Part shown: positions 1 through 5,769 of the stretch, piece after piece
Position numbering within the stretch: position 1 is the stretch's first letter
How the letters are laid out: each line of letters begins with the position of its first letter
Assembly (NCBI GenBank): GCA_003972865.1
Contig: QOAX01000144.1
Span: 1 to 5,888, forward strand
Direction: 5' to 3'
Length of the DNA stretch: 5,888 nt
DNA from: Verrucomicrobiota bacterium
Lineage (GTDB): Bacteria > Verrucomicrobiota > Verrucomicrobiia > Limisphaerales > UBA1096
Made by a program: the position numbers and the translations under genes
The notes under the pieces: generated by a model
Databases searched by the model: none
Told to the model about the DNA's origin: nothing
The model's input: the letters and a program-made list of their open reading frames with translations, nothing else

Positions 1-1
1 T

Positions 2-1660
2 GATGCTGAAGCCACCGGATGGCTGGCGCCGGCATCGGATAACAACGCGATGAGCGTTTCTCTCTGGCAGAAGCTCAACACGGTTAGGAATTCCTCGACC
101 TTTTGGTTCAGGGCGACAAGCGCGCCCAGCAACGCGCGCAATTTCCAGGCCCACATTCCATGGGGTAACAACAACATTTACTTCGACACAGGCGGTTGCT
201 GCGGAGGGGGAGACACCCGCATTGTGAAGAATTCGACCATAGACTTCCTTGAATGGCATCACTTTGTATTCATCAAGGATGAAGACCACAAGGAGATCTG
301 GGTTGACGGTGAGCTCTTTCATGAAGGCGAAAACACCACCGCGCTGTTTGACGACTGGACGTATCTTGCCATCGGTTCCAGCGGTACCGGGGACTACGCC
401 GCTGCTATTGTGGATGATTTCGGGGTTTGGGCCAGGGCCATTACACCGGAGGAAATCGCCACCATTTATAATGGTGGGAGCGGAAGCCCCCTTATGACCG
501 ACGCGCTGTCAGCCGGCGCCAATACCATCGCGGTCGAGATTCACCAAGCCAGCGGCAGCAGCTCCGACATCCGCTTTGACATGATGCTCCGCGGAGAGAC
601 CAGCCAAGGTGGTGGTGACAATGTTTCAGACCCGCTCTTTTTCGCAGAGCCGGCAATCCTACGGACTCGATCATACAACACCGGAAACGAAGAATGGAGT
701 GCTTTGACCGAGGCATTCTTTACCATTGAGGGAGCCACGGTTGACACCTCCAACCTGGTCGTCTCAGAACTGCATTACCACCCCGCGAACCCGACCACCC
801 CAGCGGAACTGGCTGAAAGCAGCGATCGCGACGACTTCGAGTTTCTGGAATTTCTCAACATCGGGAGGGCCGCACTGGACCTGACCGGCATCCGTTTCGC
901 GGCAGGGATCAACTTTGACTTCCCCAACAATACCGTCCTGAAGGCCGGCAAGCGCCTCCTTCTGATCCGCAACCGTGCAGCGTTTGAGGCCAGATATGGC
1001 GCTCCGGTTGGCATCCAGTCATTCGAGTACACCGGCCGATTAAACAATGACGGGGAACAGTTGCTCATCACCGGAGACGGTCAAAAAACGATCCACGATT
1101 TCACCTACAACGACCAGCTTCCGTGGCCGAAAGAGGCGGACGGCGCTGGGTCGAGCCTGATTCTTGTCAATCCAGCTGAGGGACCTCCGCACGGCAAACC
1201 AGCCAGTTGGACTACTAGCCGCTATCTCGGCGGATCGCCCGGCAAAGCCGAGCCGGCGGGAATCACCTACGGTGCCTGGGCCGCCCTGAACGGAATCAAG
1301 GGCGAGTCAAACGACGACGACGACAGAGATGGCATAAGTAATTATTGGGAGTTTCTCTTCGGCTCTCGACCGGACCTGGCCTCCGAGGCCCCTGCATTTG
1401 GTATCACGGTTCGGAGCATTGACGTTGACGGGGTGGTCGACGACTATCTGTTCCTGACATTCCGCAAGAATCTCGGTGTCGACGTGCCGCTGACAGTCGA
1501 AGTTTCCAGTGACCTCATCACTTGGTCCTCGGACTCCGCCATGATCGAACCGGTGTCTAAAGCCGACAACGGCGACGGTACCGCAACGGTCACCTTCCGC
1601 TTTGACCGTCCAATTGGCCAAGGGCAAAGCCAGGCCTTTGTCCGGCTGCGCGGCAACTGA
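2..1660 (+). CDS. Secreted multidomain surface protein: LamG-like + lamin-tail domain, 5' end missing
   Basis: The reading frame is open from base 2, so the gene is cut by the window edge and the ATG at 50 is internal: the preceding codons DAEATGWLAPASDNNA run smoothly into the domain. 552 residues are visible. Residues 1-161 look like the later part of a LamG/concanavalin-like jelly roll (EWHHFVFIKD, KEIWVDGEL, VDDFGVWARAITPEEIATIYNGG). Residues 166-246 resemble the linker common in verrucomicrobial CotH/LTD proteins (ANTIAVEIHQASGSSSDIRF, then EEWSALTEAFFTIEG). Residues 251-390 fit a lamin-tail domain (LVVSELHYHP, FEFLEFLNIG, LDLTGIRFAAGINFDFP, DGEQLLITGDG). Residues 436-448 (NDDDDRDGISNYWEF) resemble a dockerin or thrombospondin-3 type calcium loop. 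The last 85 residues match a C-terminal module frequent in this phylum (YLFLTFRKN, LTVEVSSDLITW, NGDGTATVTF). The likely role is carbohydrate or matrix binding on the cell surface; no catalytic domain is visible in this part. It converges on the minus-strand block. Confidence 0.85.
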   Translation, partial: DAEATGWLAPASDNNAMSVSLWQKLNTVRNSSTFWFRATSAPSNARNFQAHIPWGNNNIYFDTGGCCGGGDTRIVKNSTIDFLEWHHFVFIKDEDHKEIWVDGELFHEGENTTALFDDWTYLAIGSSGTGDYAAAIVDDFGVWARAITPEEIATIYNGGSGSPLMTDALSAGANTIAVEIHQASGSSSDIRFDMMLRGETSQGGGDNVSDPLFFAEPAILRTRSYNTGNEEWSALTEAFFTIEGATVDTSNLVVSELHYHPANPTTPAELAESSDRDDFEFLEFLNIGRAALDLTGIRFAAGINFDFPNNTVLKAGKRLLLIRNRAAFEARYGAPVGIQSFEYTGRLNNDGEQLLITGDGQKTIHDFTYNDQLPWPKEADGAGSSLILVNPAEGPPHGKPASWTTSRYLGGSPGKAEPAGITYGAWAALNGIKGESNDDDDRDGISNYWEFLFGSRPDLASEAPAFGITVRSIDVDGVVDDYLFLTFRKNLGVDVPLTVEVSSDLITWSSDSAMIEPVSKADNGDGTATVTFRFDRPIGQGQSQAFVRLRGN

Positions 1661-1691
1661 TTCACGACCAAATCTAGGGTGGCCGAACCCA
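1661..1691. other. Short convergent gap, no strong terminator
   Basis: This is the gap between the plus-strand surface-protein gene and the minus-strand micro-ORF. A weak inverted match (ggtggcc near 1679 and gcccacc near 1704, with one mismatch) could form a poor hairpin, but there is no U-tract. I see no other signal here. Confidence 0.3.
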
Positions 1692-1751
1692 TCAGGTCGC
1701 CGAGCCCACCAACAGTACAGCTACGATTGTTGTTAGTAGGAGGTGTTTCAT
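1692..1751 (-). repeat. Head copy A: degraded lipoprotein signal-peptide micro-ORF
   Basis: On the minus strand an ATG at 1751 opens MKHLLLTTIVAVLLVGSAT and stops at 1692-1694. The first nine codons are nearly the same as the start of lipoprotein gene B (MKHLLLITI, 4771) and of the fragment at 3036 (MKHLLITTI). The expected lipobox LVGC has become LVGS, and the frame ends three codons later, so this is a remnant of a lipoprotein start with no protein behind it. Its ATG overlaps the stop of tail copy A as ATGA. It marks the distal end of the repeat-bounded block; the plus-strand surface-protein gene ends about 30 bases beyond. Confidence 0.75.
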
Positions 1752-1819
1752 TTCCCTTGAGCTTTTAATTCTTCACTCGTCTTGCCGCCGTGTTTGCGGA
1801 GGAGGTCGGCGGTTTCTTT
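1748..1819 (-). repeat. Tail copy A: ankyrin-protein C-terminus, directly after the stop of gene A
   Basis: Minus-strand codons 1819 to 1748 read KETAD followed by LLRKHGGKTSEELKAQGK and TGA. This matches the C-terminal end typical of verrucomicrobial ankyrin-repeat proteins. It shares a 19-base core ACCTCCTCCGCAAACACGG (1788-1806) with copies B (3657-3675) and C (4808-4826). It begins at the very next codon after the TGA of gene A (1820-1822) and in the same frame, so a single stop codon separates the enzyme from a tail fusion like that of gene B. No ankyrin repeats precede it; only the terminal piece survives. Confidence 0.85.
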
Positions 1820-2995
1820 TCATTGGGGAATGCTATCCATCAATTGACTGATTCGTTGATTGGCAGTGGCCATTAGCTTCACCTGCTCGTTATCAGGAAC
1901 TTCCATTTCGTCAAGCAGCCCGCGTCGCCGGGCCTTATTGCGCTGGTAGGCGCCACAGAGATGGAAGCCGATGCATCCCGGGTTCTTGTGCAGCGCCGCC
2001 AGTGTTTCTGCGTACCAAGTGCCGTTGTTCGGCCTAAATGCAGCCTTACTACGCATATCCACTCCCGCGGCATCAGCTAACAGAACTGGCTTGCCCGTCT
2101 TTTTATGCCACTCGTCCAGATGTTCGACCGGATTCCTGAAGTCTTGGAACGACAACACGTCTACGAAAGGCAATGCGGCCTTAATGACTTCCATCGCGAT
2201 CGGCGCATTCGCCTCGTAGCGGTCGCCGAGTAACAGGTGGCGCTTGTCGTACCGCCGGATGGCGTCGTGAGTCGTCTTGTAATAGAGGTGGGCCAGCTCG
2301 GTGAGTTCCTTGCGTCCCGTTTCCGTTTTTAGGCGGTCGGGATCGAACATCGGGCCGCGCCATGCATTCGGCGGCCGCTGGTGAATCCAGCAGGGGCAGT
2401 CACTGTAGAAGTAGCCGATCAGATTCGGGTCGTTGCTTAATTCAGCGCAATGCGACCGGGCCACGTAATCACACCAATCCTTCCAGTCCCTGCTTCGGAA
2501 GTCGTAATGAACGGTGTGCTTCTCCCATTGATGCGATTCGGTGAACGGCAACAGGTGGCAATAGGGCATACCGAGCGCCTTGTACTCATCCACCGTGAAG
2601 GGGCGCGAATGCTGCCACTTTCGCACCGTCACTTCCTGTACCCATCCGACCGTGTTGAAACCCCATGCCTTGAGATTGGGAGTCACGGACTCCTTGATCC
2701 ATCGAATGGTGCTACCGCCGTATTTCTTTCGCCAGATGTCGATGTTTTCCGGATAACGGAGGCTCGCGGGATCGATGTGGTTCAGCCCCATCGTAAAGAA
2801 CGGCTTCCCGCCCGGCGTGATCAACCACCAGTGTTCTTTCCGCTGGCCAAGCGTGAAGAAGCCGTCCGGTTCGGGCTGCGTTGTTTTTGGGGCAGGCTGT
2901 GCGCCACGGGTATGCGATAGCGGCCAGGCGGCAGCGGCAGTGCCCGCAGCAATGACCGATCTAAGAAAGTGTCGTCGATTGGGTGCTGTTGTCAT
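1820..2995 (-). CDS. Tat-exported agarase-like TIM-barrel glycoside hydrolase (gene A)
   Basis: This 391-residue protein starts at ATG 2995. An in-frame TTG at 3055 would add 20 residues translated from the head-repeat sequence and push the export signal inward, so it is rejected. Residues 6-11 (NRRHFL) followed by SVIAAGTAAAAW form a twin-arginine signal peptide. The mature part has features of the family often labelled agarase-like in Planctomycetota and Verrucomicrobiota: EHWWLITPGGKPFFTMGLNHIDP (residues 54-76), LKAWGFNTVGWVQE (108-121), IGYFYSDCP (193-201), LLLGDRYEANAP (254-265), FVDVLSFQ (277-284), KPVLLADAAG (302-311) and IGFHLCGAY (342-350). Glu261 and Asp308 sit in positions that could be catalytic, but I cannot assign the acid/base and nucleophile. 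The likely role is hydrolysis of an algal or other polysaccharide outside the cytoplasm. It lies between head copy E and tail copy A. Its ATG overlaps the stop of the head E micro-ORF (ATGA), suggesting translational coupling. Confidence 0.85.
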   Translation of the reverse strand: MTTAPNRRHFLRSVIAAGTAAAAWPLSHTRGAQPAPKTTQPEPDGFFTLGQRKEHWWLITPGGKPFFTMGLNHIDPASLRYPENIDIWRKKYGGSTIRWIKESVTPNLKAWGFNTVGWVQEVTVRKWQHSRPFTVDEYKALGMPYCHLLPFTESHQWEKHTVHYDFRSRDWKDWCDYVARSHCAELSNDPNLIGYFYSDCPCWIHQRPPNAWRGPMFDPDRLKTETGRKELTELAHLYYKTTHDAIRRYDKRHLLLGDRYEANAPIAMEVIKAALPFVDVLSFQDFRNPVEHLDEWHKKTGKPVLLADAAGVDMRSKAAFRPNNGTWYAETLAALHKNPGCIGFHLCGAYQRNKARRRGLLDEMEVPDNEQVKLMATANQRISQLMDSIPQ

Positions 2996-3036
2996 GATCT
3001 CATGCGTCCGATTGTTGTGATTAGTAGGTGTTTCAT
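2992..3036 (-). repeat. Head copy E: signal-peptide start forming a 14-codon leader overlapping gene A
   Basis: ATG at 3036 opens MKHLLITTIGRMRS with TGA at 2992-2994, overlapping the gene A start as ATGA. The first nine codons align without gaps to head copies A and C; differences are synonymous or exchange hydrophobic/threonine residues. Homology begins at the sequence AATGAAACACC and ends about 3009, after which the sequence belongs to the gene A side. There is no tail copy upstream of this head, unlike copies A and C. It may act as a short coupled leader for gene A, or it may simply be a leftover. Confidence 0.7.
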
Positions 3037-3280
3037 TACAGAAACATCTAACCAATTGACTACAAATGACTTAAAAATTTGATGTTTTCTCGGTCACACC
3101 TTTGGTCACACTTTTTCGCTATTTTACACCAAAAATCCAGAAGCATAAGGAAAGCGGTGATTTTTCTGTATTGGCATCAGCGATTTTGATTTATCTGAAC
3201 CCCCAAAGACAGCTCCAAATCCGTTTTCTGAATCCAGTGCTAGGTGTGGAAGAGTCAGCGATATGCGAGAAAATCACTCC
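3037..3280. other. About 240 bp with no convincing gene
   Basis: This AT-richer stretch lies upstream of head copy E. Short open frames exist on both strands (for example + from 3102), but none has recognisable protein features or a ribosome binding site. It contains a close direct repeat, ggtcacac at 3092-3099 and 3104-3111. On the minus strand that region reads KSVTKGVTEKTSNF and then TAA at 3071-3073, with a stop just upstream as well, so it may be the scrap of a gene. A promoter for the leader and gene A could lie here, but I cannot point to clear -35/-10 boxes. Confidence 0.4.
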
Positions 3281-3333
3281 GTTGCAGTAGAACCAAAACC
3301 CGTCAGCGTTCAAGTGGTGAAGCATGTTGGTTT
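3281..3333 (+). repeat. 53-bp direct repeat R2
   Basis: It aligns without gaps to R1 at 3566-3618 with 43 of 53 bases identical, including an unbroken 18-base core gtcagcgttcaagtggtg. In the plus frame it reads VAVEPKPVSVQVVKHVGL (R1: VAAEPEPVSVQVVEWVGL), inside a possible 31-codon ORF at 3263-3358. Many differences fall at third positions in that frame. The shifted minus-strand frame shows the same pattern, so the coding strand cannot be decided from this pair. The function is unknown. Confidence 0.75.
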
Positions 3334-3366
3334 GGAGAAGCCGAGTGAGTCACTCTGATCTATGTA

Positions 3367-3594
3367 TCAGTTCAGCCATTCGCTGGGCGGCGTGTAGTAT
3401 GTATCGAACAGCAAGTCTAATACTCCAAATTTCCAAGCGACTAGAAGGATTACGCCAAAAAGCACACCAACCACAAACAAATATGTTTTGTATCCTTTCG
3501 ACACAACGCGCCGATCACGCCAGAAGTTAACAACTTGGCCAAGTGAAAAATTGGTCGATTTAACTGTTGCCGCTGAACCCGAACCGGTCAGCGT
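3367..3594 (-). pseudogene. One-helix membrane protein remnant without a start codon
   Basis: A minus-strand frame of 75 codons between stops (TGA at 3595-3597 and TGA at 3367-3369) reads like a real protein: NFSLGQVVNFWRDRRVVSKG, then a strong hydrophobic helix YLFVVGVLFGVILLVAW (residues 38-54 of the open stretch), then an acidic/aromatic C-terminus DTYYTPPSEWLN. Basic residues before the helix and acidic ones after it suggest N-in topology. There is no upstream ATG. The only ordinary candidate is GTG at residue 31 (45 aa, with no ribosome site). The first ten or so residues come from repeat R1, so the true N-terminus was probably lost at that junction. It lies between R1 and R2. I do not recognise the family. 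Confidence 0.5.
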
Positions 3595-3618
3595 TCAAGT
3601 GGTGGAGTGGGTTGGTTT
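3566..3618 (+). repeat. 53-bp direct repeat R1, abutting tail copy B
   Basis: This is the partner of R2 (3281-3333), 81 percent identical without gaps. On the minus strand it starts at the stop codon of gene B and runs into the open frame of the membrane-protein remnant. R1 and R2 are 285 bp apart start to start and lie in the same orientation, with the remnant between them, so this small unit is also bounded by repeats. Confidence 0.75.
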
Positions 3619-3688
3619 AGTTGCCAGCAGCTTTCAATTCTTCACCCGTCTTGCCGCCGTGTTTGCGGAGGAGGTTGACAGTTTCATT
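3617..3688 (-). repeat. Tail copy B: in-frame C-terminus of gene B
   Basis: The last 23 codons of gene B read NETVN followed by LLRKHGGKTGEELKAAGN and TAA. This is the same ankyrin-type tail as copies A and C, with the 19-base core at 3657-3675. Unlike those copies it ends in AAGN-TAA rather than (E/Q)GK-TGA, and no head follows; the repeat R1 follows instead. The tail is joined to a propeller domain that has no ankyrin repeats. Confidence 0.85.
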
Positions 3689-4771
3689 CGTCCTCATTTC
3701 AAGGTCCGCCATGTATATCGACGACTTCCCCTCGTGGGAAGAGTACCATGACATCACCGCCTCCGTCGACGTGATGGCAACGAATCCGGGATAGGAATTA
3801 TCACCACCGCTCGGAAGCTCAGCAAACTCGTGCAGTTCGCTTCCGACCAACCAGCACATCGATGTCTTCGGCCCCCTGTTGGTCGAGTGCCGACCGCCGA
3901 CAACCGTTCGCCCGCCCCACTTTGCGATCAACGGGCCTCCAATATGGCGGTCAAGATTACGACGTATCCATTTCGTGTAGGGCGGGTTCGACTGCAAGAG
4001 TTGAGCCGTGCCCCGACGCCTTCCAATGCCCAGGATGCCACCTTGTTGGTCAAAGAGAAAAGCCGTCTCGTCACCGGCTATCTCCTGGAACGCCGCGCGC
4101 TTCCGCCAGATCAGTCCATCATCGCTCTCTAACATAAGTGATTCGATATCGTTTGGCTCACCCTTTGGTCCAACATCAAAGCCAATCTTGCGCCGCCCGC
4201 AGAGGAATGCCTTTTCTCCAAAGGCAGCAGCACGCCAAACATAATGGCCAAACGTGCCATCCAAGAGTATAGGTTCTGACCATTTGGCGCCGTCCCCTGA
4301 CCAGGACGCATATCCCAGATGTAAGTTGAGTTCCAAGTCAATGTTGCTCTTCGCTGGCCCGTTGCCACTGTACCAAGTTCCGGTGTAAACGAAGAGCCGA
4401 TCCTTGAAGACAAGGAAGTGCGGGTCCCGGGTATCTCGATTTGGCACACTAAACGTGTGCACCTGCATCCACTTATGGGTATCTTTGCTCGCTAGAATGA
4501 TCACCGACGCGTTGGGACTGACCCCATGTCCATCAAGGCAGCTCCTGAATGATAGGTAGAAAACCCCTTTGAACAGGGTCAGATCCGTGAACGCATTGTG
4601 GTGGCCGTCGTCAAAGACCTTGCGGACGTTCCTTACGTCGACCTTCGGTGTATCGACGAGCAGACTTTCTTTGGTCACTTCCAAGTTCGGCTGGACATTG
4701 GTACCCAGATCGAGAGAAGCGCACCCCACCAGCACCGCCGCTGCGATTGTTATGAGTAGGAGGTGTTTCAT
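3617..4771 (-). CDS. Sialidase-like beta-propeller lipoprotein with repeat-derived head and tail (gene B)
   Basis: 384 residues. MKHLLLITIAAAVLVGC is a lipoprotein signal peptide with lipobox LVGC and lipidated Cys17; Ala at +2 fits outer-membrane sorting. Residues 50-360 look like a sialidase/BNR-type or five/six-bladed propeller: repeated strands such as DLTLFKGVFYLSFR, VIILASKDTHKWMQV, DPHFLVFKDRLFVYTG, LMLESDDGLIWRKR, PLIAKWGGRTVVGGRH and the last blade GKSSIYMADLEM. This resembles propellers annotated as exo-alpha-sialidase-like in related bacteria, but I see no clear RIP triad or Asp boxes that would prove sialidase activity, so 'glycan-active or glycan-binding propeller' is safer. The natural end would be near MADLEM; the final 23 residues are the ankyrin-type tail. 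The start codon lies inside the repeated head and overlaps the stop of tail copy C (ATGA). Confidence 0.8.
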   Translation of the reverse strand: MKHLLLITIAAAVLVGCASLDLGTNVQPNLEVTKESLLVDTPKVDVRNVRKVFDDGHHNAFTDLTLFKGVFYLSFRSCLDGHGVSPNASVIILASKDTHKWMQVHTFSVPNRDTRDPHFLVFKDRLFVYTGTWYSGNGPAKSNIDLELNLHLGYASWSGDGAKWSEPILLDGTFGHYVWRAAAFGEKAFLCGRRKIGFDVGPKGEPNDIESLMLESDDGLIWRKRAAFQEIAGDETAFLFDQQGGILGIGRRRGTAQLLQSNPPYTKWIRRNLDRHIGGPLIAKWGGRTVVGGRHSTNRGPKTSMCWLVGSELHEFAELPSGGDNSYPGFVAITSTEAVMSWYSSHEGKSSIYMADLEMRTNETVNLLRKHGGKTGEELKAAGN

Positions 4772-4836
4772 TTCCCTTCAGCTTTCAATTCTTCAGAAGT
4801 CTTGGCTCCGTGTTTGCGGAGGAGGTCGATGGTTCC
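4739..4836 (-). repeat. Junction copy C: ankyrin tail + ATGA + lipoprotein head
   Basis: Minus-strand codons down to 4768 read TIDLLRKHGAKTSEELKAEGK and TGA. The frame carries on upstream as VFRCQDREGFSG, which is gene C sequence in the wrong frame. The TGA overlaps the ATG of gene B (4769-4771), and the head homology to copies A and E continues to about 4739. Copies A and C carry the same two-part structure, tail-ATGA-head, separated by gene B, the remnant region and gene A. The core is at 4808-4826. Confidence 0.85.
4774..4779 (-). promoter_or_regulatory. Possible ribosome binding site inside the tail, for gene B
   Basis: The tail codons for A-E-G-K give GAAGGG two bases before the gene B ATG. 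Copy A has CAAGGG at the same place and copy D GAAGGC. It resembles a Shine-Dalgarno sequence but sits closer than usual, so initiation probably relies on reinitiation at the ATGA overlap as well. This is inference only. Confidence 0.3.
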
Positions 4837-5720
4837 CGAAAATCCTTCTCTATCTTGACATCTGAAAACTGGAAAGTTTCGCCTCCGAGAATATCAGTAC
4901 TGGTCAGTGTCGGGCACCAATGTCTTTCGATATGTTCGACCACCAGTTCGGTACCACGGGTGTGAGGCACAAAGGGCTTACTACGTGGATTATACATCGT
5001 ATCCGTCAGGTCACGCACAAGGGCAACATTCTGACCCTGATAAACCATTTGCCGGATTGAAAAAGGCCGGCCAAGCACACACATGTTTGCGTGTACGCCT
5101 AGAATGATCACATTCGTGATCCCGCGCTGCTTCATGAGATAATATGCTTCAGGACTGTCGGTGACTGCATCCTCATCAGCCATTTTAATGGCTGCAATCT
5201 GGCGAAGGTCCATGCGTCCGGCACCAGTTGGGCACCTCGGTTGACAGTCACAGCCGTTGTCCGAGTCATCGATGGGCAATGCCTGTTCGCGGGTTTTATC
5301 GAGTGAACACCAAGCGCGCAGCGGCACTTCTGTCTTCACCACGGGTGCCGCTTTGGCGCGCATCCTCATCGGAGTGTTTTCGTAGTGTTTCACGCCGGAA
5401 CTGGGGCAATGAATAATGAGGACACCCCGGGAGCGAAGCGCAGACACGAATGCATTGATTCGGGGTGCCATTTCAGCACAACGTCGCGATGCCGAATCAC
5501 ACCAATGGCTTGACCACATATCGCAAATAACCACTGCAGTTTTTTCCGCCGACCATTTCACATCAACAGTTTTGACGACATCCTTGCCATCCTGCAAATA
5601 ACGGGACCGAGCCTTGAAGGCAACCGTTGTCGAATCAGCATGGCTTAAAGTTGGGCTAATAAGTAAAATTGGTAATGCACAGAGGTGGAACCAATTGACT
5701 GTGTTTTTGACGTTCAACAT
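4785..5720 (-). CDS. Exported isochorismatase-family cysteine hydrolase with repeat-altered C-terminus (gene C)
   Basis: 311 residues from ATG 5720; a TTG at 5747 is in frame but would put nine extra residues ahead of a good signal peptide (residues 1-28, VNWFHLCALPILLISPTLSHA). The catalytic triad of the isochorismatase/nicotinamidase fold is visible: Asp67 in AVVICDMW, Lys179 in IAAIKMADEDAVTD, and Cys214 in ILGVHANMCVLGRPF. Conserved later segments are VALVRDLTDTMYNP and VEHIERHWCPT. A cysteine-rich insertion (C157, C159, C163) could be oxidised outside the cytoplasm. The substrate is unknown; amide or ester hydrolysis is the family's usual chemistry. Homologues of this type normally seem to end shortly after GGETFQFSD. 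Here the frame runs on through about 20 residues (FREPSTSSANTEPRLLKN) that are tail copy C read out of frame, so the native stop was probably lost. No strong ribosome site precedes ATG 5720. The 13-codon micro-ORF at 5728-5769 ends seven bases upstream. Confidence 0.85.
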   Translation of the reverse strand: MLNVKNTVNWFHLCALPILLISPTLSHADSTTVAFKARSRYLQDGKDVVKTVDVKWSAEKTAVVICDMWSSHWCDSASRRCAEMAPRINAFVSALRSRGVLIIHCPSSGVKHYENTPMRMRAKAAPVVKTEVPLRAWCSLDKTREQALPIDDSDNGCDCQPRCPTGAGRMDLRQIAAIKMADEDAVTDSPEAYYLMKQRGITNVIILGVHANMCVLGRPFSIRQMVYQGQNVALVRDLTDTMYNPRSKPFVPHTRGTELVVEHIERHWCPTLTSTDILGGETFQFSDVKIEKDFREPSTSSANTEPRLLKN

Positions 5721-5727
5721 CGTTAAA

Positions 5728-5769
5728 TCAGTAGCAAAAAGGGACAAGAAAAACGATGCTATTCTTCAT
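5728..5769 (-). other. 13-codon micro-ORF overlapping tail copy D
   Basis: ATG at 5769 overlaps the tail D stop as ATGA and opens MKNSIVFLVPFCY, TGA at 5728-5730. It has the place and general character of a signal-peptide head (Met-Lys, then a hydrophobic run) but little base identity to the other heads beyond ATGAA. It ends seven bases before the gene C start, so it could act as a coupled leader in the way head E may act for gene A. Coding status is uncertain. Confidence 0.35.

Noticed and set aside
1679..1710. Hairpin after the plus-strand surface-protein gene as a terminator
   Set aside because: The stem is imperfect, the loop long and there is no T-tract on either strand.
2450..2920. Plus-strand 156-codon open frame opposite gene A
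   Set aside because: It is the antisense of a well-recognised agarase-like protein, with no domain features of its own.
2996..3055. TTG start at 3055 adding 20 residues to gene A
   Set aside because: The added residues come from the head repeat read in another frame, and the Tat signal peptide fits an ATG start at 2995.
3102..3290. Plus-strand 62-codon ORF in the gap
   Set aside because: No ribosome site, no recognisable features, and it overlaps repeat R2 in a different frame.
3044..5700. Shared 11-12 base string aaccaattgac(t) at about 3050 and 5690
   Set aside because: A match this short is expected by chance in about 6 kb, and the flanks do not align.
5721..5747. TTG start at 5747 for gene C
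   Set aside because: ATG 5720 gives a normal signal peptide; the added residues have no support.
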